Assembly: GCA_027704905.1 (NCBI GenBank)
Contig: CM051015.1
Span: 15,689,692-15,753,691 of the forward strand
Reading direction: 5' to 3'
DNA from: Muraenolepis orangiensis
Lineage: Eukaryota > Chordata > Actinopteri > Gadiformes > Muraenolepididae
DNA: 64,000 nucleotides
Shown one piece after another: positions 53,022 to 62,289 of this stretch. How positions within the stretch are numbered: the first letter of the stretch is position 1; the number at the start of each line of letters is the position of its first letter. The position numbers and the translations under genes were made by a program. The notes beneath the pieces are model-generated. The model searched no databases. It worked only from the letters and a program-made list of their open reading frames with translations, and was not told where the DNA came from.

Positions 53022-54410
53022 CGCGTCCTGTGAGTGAAGTCTCAGACCGTTTGAGGCTATCCTAAACTTCGTGTCCTGTGAGGTGAATTCTTAGACTGTT
53101 CGAGGCTATCTTGAACTTCGGAACTGACGCACGTCCATAACAAACAAGACGACGAGGATGAGCCATTAACCCGAACCCTAGTGGCTACTAGTGATAACTT
53201 AGTATCTAGTATTTAGTATCTCAGTGGAACAAATTAATATGGCTGAAAGTCCGTTTCAGTTGAGCTAGTGTCCGCCCCTTCCGTCACCAGCTTACGTCAT
53301 AACCCTGAACCCTGATCTATAATGATCCTGAACCCTGAATCGTGATTACAGGTAAACTAAATAAAGGTGAAGCGTGTTGCTCCGAAGTCGTCGAGTCACA
53401 CCGTTTATTCTGCTTTATTTATTGATGTATTACACACAACCACTAGATAGAGCCCCTCCATTGTTTCATATGATGTCAACACACACACAAACACCAACAC
53501 GCACACAAACGCACGCACACGCACACACACACAAGGTGGGGGAACACTCGCCACAGAACCAATAAATGTTTCATAACCCGACCCGGCAGATCGGGTCATT
53601 CCGAATATCAAAAACACAAATAACGTAAGATTATGAATTATGCTTGCATGGGTTTCACTTCAAATGGGAGCGTCTCTTGATTTCAATTTAAAAGGAATCT
53701 GGAATTATTTCTCTCATATGCTGTTCTGAATAATAACAGACAGACCCATTATGTCCTCATTGTTTGATCCAAGACATGTACAGTCTGTTTACAGTCTGTT
53801 TACTGTTTACAAGAGATATCTGGCTGCTACATATGTCAGTAAAGCAGCCCTACCAGTCGCTGAACTACAAGCCCACCATGTACAGATTAACACACAGACA
53901 ATAATCTCATGACCTGGGAATTAAGTTCCCTTTAAACGGGGTCCATAATACCCTGTATACAGGGAATTATAGTGTATGAGGTTCATAGTGGATTTATGTT
54001 ATATATTATAATAGTTATGGTCATTTCCAAATCAATAATGAACGCTATGGCTACACTGCTACGCACATCAACGCCAACGTTTGAACTAGACAGCGTGTGT
54101 GCGCGGTGCGCGTGCACGTGGGCTCCTCCCGTTTGGTGCTGAAGCTGAGAGATGCGTTGGAGGACCGCGTCGACTGGCACGGAGAATTTGCTCACATGAA
54201 CATGTTTCCAGGACATTTGGTATTTTTGTCTTGTTGATGTTCATTGGGCTTATATTGTGCTTTAAGAGATGATGTAGCCTATTTCAAAGCCACGTCGCAG
54301 GTCGACTAGCGTCCGGTGTAAATGTGGTGGTTTACACACACGGGCTCGTAATGACGGATTGAGCCTTACGGTATCACATATAGCCTCTTCGTTGATTCAG
54401 GGATGTTGGC
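53022..54410. other. EHHADH-C3orf70 divergent intergenic region
   Basis: Holds both upstream regions. Contains a (CA)n-rich stretch at 53480-53535 and a GC-rich block gcgtgtgtgcgcggtgcgcg near 54090-54125. No open frame with recognisable content. Core promoters cannot be assigned with confidence. Confidence 0.5.
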
Positions 54411-55626
54411 ATGGCTGCCTCGGGAGCAGCGAAGAGTCTCAGGACCGAGAAGTTGGACGAGGCGCAGGCTTCGGCCAGGAGCTGCGCTGGACGCCCGGAC
54501 TTCCTGCCGTGTGATGGACTGTCCGCCCGCCACGGGAGGTGCTTCAAGCTGCACTGGTGCTGTCACCTGGGCTGGTGTCACTGTGAGTTGTTGTTTCTAT
54601 GTTACATGTCGATATTTATATGTCCAAACATGAGAGGGTCATATTGTGAGGAATTGTGATATCAGCCTCAAAGCCCGTACAGTATTAATGGTTTTAACGG
54701 CCTACATATGAAGCCAAACAATATAATGAATATTTCATAACATATTTTCCATATATCGCAACTAAAAAACGTTTGCCCAGTTGCCTCATGTTTAATGGAT
54801 GCACTCTATGATGAGTGGTTAATGTATTTATCTTTGTCTGCCAGGACAGTTGCTCTTAATTTATAATATCCAAGAGGGGTGGACCGTGTTCAATATGGTC
54901 AAACAGTGCATGCTATAGAAAAGCAAGACAGCAAAAATACACAACAGAGACAGGAGTCCAATGCTGGCCGATTACTCCGTGATCTGGACTCTTAAAGATC
55001 ATAGTTTATATTTTATATAGTTTGCTTGTCACAGCAGGGCCTCTGGTCGTGTTTGGGCAACAAGACGCTACCCTTTCTCCCAAAACACGTTAGATCCACG
55101 TCAAGGTTATCGTGAGTCTACGTCTGATGTGAGTAAAACTAATTCTAAAGCAATTCTAAAATAAAACATAAGCTTCTGAATGTTCTAGTTTTTGGCATAT
55201 ACATATATGTTTATATATATATATGTATATATATACATATATATATACATATACATATATTTATACATACATATACATATAGATATACATACAGTATATT
55301 TATACCATATATTTATACATATATATATACACAGTCTGGATACCTTAGGCCTTTAAATAATGACATTCTGACATGGTTTATTCAAAGTACTACTTGGCCT
55401 TAGAAAGCACAGGACAGTAAGAAATTAAACAAAAAAACGATTTGTGTTTACCTGTAATGAATATATAAAGGTGTGTGTTTATCTGTAGTGATCATATAAA
55501 GGTGTGTTTACCTGTAGTGATCATATGAAGGTGTGTTTACCTGTTTACCTGTTTTTACCTGTTTAAATTATGATCAAATCAAGGTGTGTTTACCTGTACT
55601 GGTCTATATATCTTTTTTTTAATTTA

Positions 55627-55681
<55 letters not shown>

Positions 55682-56671
55682 AACTTCTAACCCTAACCCT
55701 CTAACCCCCTAACCTTTACCCTCTAACCCCCTAACCCCCTAACCTTTACCCTCTAACCCCCTAACCCTCTAACCCCCTAACTCTAACACTCTAAGAACCT
55801 AACCCTCTAACCCCCTAACCCCCAAACCCTAACCCTCTAGCCCTAACTCTCTAACCCCCTAACCCTAACCCCCTAACACCAACCCTCTAACCCCCTAACG
55901 CTAACCCTCTAACCCTAAGCTGAAGTGCCCCATGGTATTCCAACTGATTCTTTGTTATTGTCTTTCTGTCCTTTAGGTAAATATGTGTACCAGCCCATGA
56001 CCAGCGTGGGCCAGCTGCCCAGCACAGCGGTTCCCCCAGGCACCACCATGGACTTGTCTGTCGCTCTGGCCGAGCGCTTCCTTAAGATGGCGCCCTGCTT
56101 CCGGTCACCGCCACACCTCCAGTCACCCAAGTACTGCGTCATTGCTGATCTTTTCGTGGATGACTACATCGTCAAACGCATCAACGGCAAGATGTGCTAC
56201 GTGCAGCGACCGGCGCCGCCTGACCCGCCCCACCCCCCACCAGCCTCCTCCGACACGTCTGCCCCCAAGGTCCCACCCCTGCCGTCGACCCCCCCACAGA
56301 CTCCCACACCGGCCACCCCTGAGATGTCTTCCGGACAACAGGTTGCGATGCTGCGGCCACCGAGACAAGGACCACCATCCTCCCCTGCAACGGGCAACGC
56401 CCAACACAAGCACCCCTGCCCTTTGGACAAGCTCAAAGGCCCCAAAATAGACCACTGCTCATCCCCGTCCAGCTCCGAAGACTCCGGTATCAATGCAGTG
56501 GACGTGTACTACCTGGAGTCGTGTGAGGAGGACATGGAGGAAGAGGAGCCAGACGACGATGAGTTGAGCACAGACGGAAACTCCAGCCTCTGGGATCAGG
56601 ACGAGTGCTCACTACTCTCACCCTCCAAATCCACGATAGAGATCATCGAGAAGATCGAGACAACAGTGTGA
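54411..56671 (+). CDS. c3orf70: UPF0524 / C3orf70 homologue, complete, two exons
   Basis: Function is poorly known; the vertebrate family has been linked to neural development. Exons 54411-54582 and 55977-56671 join in phase and give 288 residues (human about 250). Matching landmarks in order: EKLDEAQASARSCAGRPDF near the start, CDGLSARH, GRCFKLHWCCHLGWCHCKYV (cysteine/histidine-rich, spanning the exon junction), YQPMTSVGQLPST, DLFVDDYIVKRINGKMCYVQ, PKIDHCSSPSSSEDSGIN, an acidic stretch and the C-terminal IIEKIETTV. The extra length is a proline-rich insertion after CYVQ (about residues 152-225). No signal peptide or membrane segment. The start ATG is followed by an Ala/Ser-rich leader as in the human protein. 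The intron carries (ATT)n and telomere-like repeats. Two decayed copies of part of exon 2 lie downstream (56872 and 57241). Confidence 0.93.
55195..55335. repeat. AT-rich microsatellite (tatatatatg/tacata), C3orf70 intron
   Basis: Mixed atatac/tatatg repeats for about 140 bp. Confidence 0.9.
55440..55612 (+). repeat. 29-30 bp minisatellite matching the EHHADH intron-4 repeat
   Basis: Units tttacctgtagtgatcatat aaaggtgtg, and one exact tgatcaaatcaaggtgtgtt tacctgta, have the same plus-strand sequence as 50455-50550 in EHHADH intron 4. Confidence 0.88.
55628..55681. repeat. (ATT)n microsatellite
   Basis: About 18 tandem att units. Confidence 0.95.
55682..55918. repeat. telomere-like repeat (ctaaccccctaaccct), C3orf70 intron
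   Basis: Degenerate ctaaccc units follow the (ATT)n array and stop about 58 nt before exon 2. Confidence 0.88.
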
Positions 56672-56871
56672 CTCCCGGGAGGATAGACCTAGGAGACACC
56701 TAGGACAGACCTAGGACACACCAGGGAACACCCCGCTTCATATTGACAGACGCTCTGCATTCTTCTTTGCTCTTTGTGGAATGATTTGGAATTCAGACAC
56801 CTACAGATGAGGCGGAATTCCATGAATGTTTTGGTTAGGGTTAGGGTTAGGGTCAGGGTTAGGGTTAGTAT

Positions 56872-56950
56872 TACATCATCGGCAACCATTTGGTGGACAA
56901 CTACATCGTCAAACATATCAACATGTGCTATGTGCAGCAGCCGGCGCTGC
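56872..56950 (+). pseudogene. decayed copy 1 of a C3orf70 exon-2 segment
   Basis: The sequence with gtggacaactacatcgtcaa and atgtgctatgtgcagcagcc ggcgc aligns with the functional exon around 56150-56220 (VDDYIVKRINGKMCYVQ region), with a small deletion and substitutions. Confidence 0.85.
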
Positions 56951-57240
56951 ATTTCCCTGAATGGATAGTTTAGAGTGGGTTAGGTTAGAGTGGGTTAGGT
57001 TTCGGTTAGAGTGGGTAAGGTTAGAGAGGGTTAGGTTAGAGTGGGTTAGGGTTTAGTTAGAGTGGGTTAGGTTAGAGTGGGTTGGGGTTTGGTTAGAGTG
57101 GGTTAGGTAAGAGTGGGTTATGGTTAGAGTAGGTTAGGTTAGAGTGGGTTAGGTTTATGTCAGAGTTGGTTCGGTAAGAGTGGGTTAGGTTTCTGTTAGA
57201 GTGGGTTAGGTTAGAGTGGGTTAAATTAGGGTGGGTTAGG

Positions 57241-57320
57241 TTTCGTGGACAACTACATCGTCAAACATATCACGATGTGCTATGTGCAACAGCCGGCGCT
57301 GCATTTCCCTGAATGGATAG
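57241..57320 (+). pseudogene. decayed copy 2 of a C3orf70 exon-2 segment
   Basis: Nearly the same as copy 1 including the following gcatttccctgaatggatag, so the fragment plus flank was duplicated again about 369 bp downstream. It starts at tttcgtggac, as in the parent exon. Confidence 0.85.
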
Positions 57321-58115
57321 TTTAGAGTGGGTTAGGTTAGAGTGGGTTAGGTTTCTGTTAGAATGGGTAAGGTTAGAGTGGGTTAAATTAGAGTGGGTTA
57401 GGGTTTAGTTAGAGTGGGTTAGGTTAGAGTGGGTTAGGTTTCTGTTAGAGTGGGTAAGGTTAGAGTGGGTTGGGGTTCGGTGAGAGTGGGTTAGGTTAGA
57501 GTAGGTTAGTGTTAATGTTAATGTTAGGGTTAGAATTAGTTGGTTAGGGTAAAAGTGGGTTAGGGTTAGAGTTAGAGTGTGTTCGGGTTAGTGTTAGATT
57601 ACATTTAGGTTACATGAGTTGAGGTTCTTGAGTTGAGGTTGAATAAGGACAAGATCTTCCTGTGTCAGGAAATTGGGAAGGTCTTAATGTCTCCTCTCGC
57701 TCAAAGGGGGTGAGGGTTGGTTAGGTTAGAGTGGGTTTGGTTGCTGTTAGAGTGGGTTAGGTTAGAGTGGGTTAGGGTTTGGTTAGAGTGGGTTAGGTAA
57801 GAGTGGGTTAGGGTTAGAGTGGGTTAGGTTAGAGTGGGTTAGGTTTATGTTAGAGTTGGTTAGGTTAGAGTGGGTTAGGTTTCTGTTAGAGTGGGTTAGG
57901 TTAGAGTTAGTTGGTTAGGGTAATGTGAGTTAGGGTTAGAGTTAGAGTGGGTTCGGGTAAGTGTTATAGTGGGTTAGGTTACATTTCTTGAGGTGAGGTT
58001 GAATGAGGACAAGACCTTTGGGTTGATGATAGCAGGAAATTGGGTTAGGTTAGAGTGGGTTAGGTTTCTGTTAGAGTGGGTTAGGTTATAGTTAGTTGGT
58101 TAGGGTTAGATACTC

Positions 58116-59414
58116 AAGGGTAAGGGTTAGATACTGTGTGGAGGGGGGGGGGGGGCATTTTGTGCACTCTGGCTCCACCCACACATACATATTATTCACT
58201 GCAATACGGTGATCACTCTCTCACCTAACCCTAACCTTACCCTCTCACCTAAACCCTAATCCTCTCACCTAACCCCTAACTCTAACTCTCTCACCTAAAC
58301 CTAATCAAGTTATTATTCAGCCTTGAACTGCAAAAGCACACACCTGATTACAAGCATGTTTTTTCTATGAAGCTGCTGGTCCAGTCGTCTTGCACTTTAC
58401 TGACCAGAGAGAGAGAGAGAGGGGGAGAGAGAGGGAGGGAGAGGGGGGGGCTTCGAGAGAGGGGGGAGAGTGGGAGAGTTAGGTGGATGGTTTGACAATC
58501 AATATCCATTCCTAGGCACATTCCTATAATACTACACTACCTGCCTGTGGAGACACTGTCTTCAGCCACGTTGTATCCAGAGCTACTGGGGATTGACTTC
58601 AGCATCAGCAGTTGTTGGACCCTTTTATTAACTCCTTCCTGAACCTAAACATCACTTTAGATTCCTGGGCATGGCCATCGTTATTGGTCTGTCTTAGCAG
58701 AACTCACGCAAGCCCACAACCTCGTAGGGCTGCAGGTTTAAGGGCAATAGGCTTCATTCACTTCCATTTTGGTTGTAGATGCTAGCTATGTGGGAAAGTG
58801 AATGTGTCTCTTCTAGTTTGTTCTATGGTGTGAATACTGCTGGGGTGAGGGTGTGGAGTGTCCACAGTATGAAGTGTGATGATACGTAATGATGTTGTGG
58901 TAGAGATTATCTTAATTAAAAAAAACGAATGCACACCAATATGACATTACTTTGTAGCATATGGTGTGATTAGTTCACGAAATTCTAAGATTTATTCTGT
59001 AAGATTTTTGCATTGTCCAGTTAATTTGCTGGACACACAAAAGATAGCCTAAAATACATTTTACCAATAAAAATCACTTCATCATGAACACTGGACACAA
59101 ATAAGTCAATTTGCATGACTCCCATTACTGAGTGTACATTAAAATATCCCTGAGGCTGAAACCAGAAAACTAAAGGTCAGGTAAAATATTTTTAGGGTTA
59201 GGGTTAACCCTAACCCAATCATCTCTGTAGTTCAAAGCATTGCTGAAGTCCCTGCTGGTTTATTTTCATATGAATAAATCTAAAATAACTGGATAGTTCA
59301 CCTTTTCATGTGTCCTTGTCCTTTCATTGTGTTGCCAGATTATTTTGAATATTGCGTAATATGCTTTTAACAGTGGATTAAATGCCAGGGATGGAGTGAG
59401 AGAGAGAATATATT
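58116..59414. other. intergenic, simple repeats only
   Basis: Contains a G-run near 58145, C-rich telomere-like words at 58215-58310 and a (GA)n/G-rich tract at 58405-58470. The rest is single-copy-looking with no recognisable gene; it may include C3orf70 3' UTR. Confidence 0.5.
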
Positions 59415-59497
59415 CAGTGACGTGCGGTCAGGGGACATACATTTCATGATGGGGACATACACACATGATGGCAGGGGAGGCAACAATTTTTTTTTAT

Positions 59498-59549
<52 letters not shown>

Positions 59550-59879
59550 TAATAAAAATTAAACTACATTTGTCTTTTTGTTGCGGACTGTATATACTTT
59601 CATTTGTATTGAATGAGTATGAATTGTGATGGCAAATTGTGGTGCAGAGCGCTCTCTCTGAGCCGCTATAAATGTAACGTTCTTCTTTGGCCAAATATGC
59701 ACCATACCTATGTGTGTCTAAAGAATGCTGATATGGGATATGAAACATAACCAGTAGTCAATGTGCAAGCAGCCAGTTGAATGGTGAATTTATGCTACTC
59801 TGTTTAATTAATATATTTGTAAATCTGACTAAGAAAGAGTCAGTGCCTCCCCAGCCACAAACCTCACCGCACGTCACTG
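59415..59879. mobile_element. non-autonomous DNA transposon (MITE) with CAGTGACGTGCGGT termini
   Basis: The left end CAGTGACGTGCGGTCAGG matches the reverse complement of the right end CAGTGACGTGCGGTGAGG at 17 of 18 positions. Length 465 bp, no coding capacity, internal (TA)n. Flanks are AT-rich, so the target duplication is unclear. Confidence 0.8.
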
Positions 59880-59884
59880 ATATA

Positions 59885-61461
59885 CAGTTGTAAGAAAAAG
59901 TATGTGAACCCTTTGGAATTACCTGGATTTCTACATAAATTTGTCATAAAATGTGTTCTGATCTTCATCTAAGTCACAACAATAGACAAACACAGTCTGC
60001 TTAAACTAATACCACACAAACAATTATATGTTTTCATGTTTTTATTGAACACACCATGTAAACATTCACAGTGCAGGGTGGAAAAAGTATGTGAACCCCT
60101 ATGCTAATGACTTCTCCAAGAGCTAATTGGAGTCAGGAGTCAGCCAACCTGGAGTCCAATCAATGAGACGAGATTGGAGGTGTTGGTTAAAGCTGCCCTG
60201 CCCTATAAAAAACACACCAGTTTTGAGTTTGCTATTCTCAAGAAGCATTGCCTGATGTGAACCATGCCTTGCACAAAAGAGCTCTCAGAAGACCTAAGAT
60301 TAAGAATTGTTGACATGCATAAAGCTGGTAAAGTATCTCTAAAAGCCTTGATGTTCATCAGTCCACGGTAAGACAAATTGTCTATAAATGGAGAAAGTTC
60401 AGCACTGTTGCTACTCTCCCTAGGAGTAGCCGTCCTGTAAAGATGACTGCAAGAGCACAGAGCAGAATGCTCAATGAGGTGAAGAAGAATCCTAGAGTGT
60501 CAGCTAAAGACTTACAAAAATCTCTGGCACATGCTAACATCTCTGTTGACGAATCTACAATACGTAAAACACTGAACAAGAATAGAGTTCATGGGAGGAC
60601 ACCACGGAGGAATCCACTGCTGTCCAAAAAAAACATTGCTGCACGTTTGAAATTTGCAAAAGAACACCTGGATGTTCCACAGCACTGGCGAAATATTCTG
60701 TGGACAGATGAAACCAAAGTTGAGTTGTTTGGAAGGAACACACAACACTATGTGTGGAGAAAAAAAGGCACAGCACACCAACATCAAAACCTCATCCCAA
60801 CTGTGAAGTATGGTGGAGGGGGCATCATGGTTTGGGGCTGCTTTGCTGCCTCAGGGCCTGGACAGATTGCTATCATCGAAAAATGAATTCCCAAGTTTAC
60901 CAAGACATTTTGCAGGAGAACTTAAGGCCATCTGTCCACCAATTAATGCTCAAAAGAATATTGGTGATGCAACAGGACAATGACCCAAAGCACAGAAGTA
61001 AATCAACAGCATGGCTTCAACAGAAGAAAATACGCCTTCTGGAGTGGCCCAGTCAGAGTCCTGACCTCAACCCTTGAGATGCTATGGCATGACCTCAAGA
61101 GAGCGATTCACACCAGACATCCCAAGAATATTGCTGAACTGAAACAGTTTTGTAAAGAGGAATGGTCCAAAATTCCTCCTGACCGTTGTGCAGTTCTGAT
61201 CTGCAACTACCGGAAATGTTTGGTTGAGGTTATTGCTGCCAAAGGAGGGTCAACCAGTTATTAAATCTAAGGGTTCACATGCTTTTCCCACCCGGCACTG
61301 TGAATGTTTACATGGTGTGTTCAATAAAAACATGAAAACGTCTAATTGTTTAAGCAGACTGTTTGTCTATTTGTGTGACTTATATGAAGGTCAGAACACA
61401 TTTTATGACCAATTCATGCAGAAATCCAGGTAATTCCAAAGGATTATTTTTCTTGCAACTG
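59885..61461 (+). mobile_element. Tc1-like transposon, full-length but dead
   Basis: Flanked by TA on both sides (59883-59884 and 61462-61463). Terminal inverted repeats start CAGTTGTAAGAAAAAGTATG on the left and CAGTTGCAAGAAAAATAATC in reverse complement on the right, with a second matching block (tttcatgtttttattgaaca c) about 150 bp inside. Length 1577 bp is typical of Tc1. Confidence 0.93.
60264..61264 (+). pseudogene. Tc1 transposase, frameshifted
   Basis: Starts ATG 60264 (MPCTKELSEDLRLRIVDMHK) with an HTH N-terminus, then shifts frame near 60345. The main open part is 60443-60886. The catalytic region is recognisable as WTDETKVELFG (first D), QQDNDPKHRS (second D) and EMLWHDLKR (E, D34E type). 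Further frame breaks occur near 60885 and 61075. Ends about 61264. Confidence 0.9.
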
Positions 61462-61463
61462 TA

Positions 61464-62069
61464 TCTACATGACTACTACATGATATGACATGATATGATG
61501 ATGAAGCTAATCCAATGTTGGTAAATATCATATGTTTGAATACGCAGTAAAATAGACAGAATAGACTGAATCTCTTCACAATAACTGTATTTTTTATTGT
61601 ACTTATTATTTTTCGCCAGACACGCCGTGGCACTGCTAGTATGAGAGACATCACGATTTGTCTGCACCTCCCTTGAAACACTCTGGCGCCCCCCAGGGGT
61701 GGCGCGTCTCACCCCTGGTCTACTGACTCATACTACGTATGCGCAAATATACTGCAATTTACTTTTTACAACCACACCTAACGCTTAAATGATCCGGATG
61801 TTATGTCACGGTCACATGCAGGACCGAGCGTCAATGACATCGATCGTCGATGTCGTCAAAAGAAAATGAACACATATAAACGCGTAGGGCCTGACGTCCA
61901 TATATGGACTCCCATGATACATAGCGAGTTAACTAATAAGTACTGATAATCATTTGACGTGTAGATATAGTATCAATTGAATTGTTCAACATTGTGTGTT
62001 GTGAAGAGCTGAGTGTGTCGAGTTCAACTTTACGCCATCCACAATACATATATTTCATTAATCAAACCG
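61464..62069. other. intergenic between Tc1 and U5, no gene seen
   Basis: AT-rich with a short block ggcgccccccaggggtggcg near 61690. No recognisable coding or RNA feature. Confidence 0.5.
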
Positions 62070-62086
62070 TCACAAAGAGTGGTAAG
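62070..62086 (+). promoter_or_regulatory. candidate PSE of the U5 snRNA gene
   Basis: TCACAAAGAGTGGTAAG is centred about 49 nt before the U5 start and resembles vertebrate snRNA proximal sequence elements (TCAC...AGTG...AAG). Spacing is as expected. Confidence 0.45.
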
Positions 62087-62126
62087 CAGGGCAATCGCTT
62101 GCCATTCGCACGTATCATTCGGTAGT

Positions 62127-62243
62127 ACACTCTTGTTTCTCTTCAGATCGCATAAATCTTTCGCCTTTTACTAAAGATTTCCGTGGAGAGGAACATTATG
62201 AGTATCAACTAATTTTTTGATGCTCTGCCGTAAGGTGGGGCTT
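62127..62243 (+). ncRNA. RNU5: U5 spliceosomal snRNA
   Basis: The core of U5 snRNP, which aligns exon ends during splicing. The 5' half is essentially identical to vertebrate U5: TTTCTCTTCAGATCGCATAA, then the invariant loop 1 CGCCTTTTACTAAAG and the closing stem TTTCCGTGGAGAGGAAC. An Sm site AATTTTTTG lies at 62211-62219, and the 3' stem GCTCTGCC-GTAA-GGTGGGGC pairs fully using G-U wobbles. The stretch between (ATTATGAGTATCAACT) and the 3' stem differ from the common human U5 sequence while keeping structure, which argues for a functional variant. A PSE-like element sits upstream. A retro-pseudogene is the alternative, but there is no poly(A) tail. Confidence 0.88.
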
Positions 62244-62289
62244 CCTTTTCATGTAAAAAAAATCTTGTGTTGTAAGGGTGGAAGTCATC

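Larger units (their letters stand above)
56825..58115. repeat. telomere-like minisatellite (ttagagtgggttaggttaga) downstream of C3orf70
   Basis: Long array of gggttagggttag grading into ttagagtgggttaggtttct units; it embeds two c3orf70 exon fragments and duplicated unique segments (57640-57720 and 57990-58045). Confidence 0.92.

Noticed and set aside
56825..58115. True interstitial telomere or chromosome-end sequence
   Set aside because: The units are degenerate and dominated by ttagagtgggttaggt rather than perfect TTAGGG, and genes and transposons continue on both sides.
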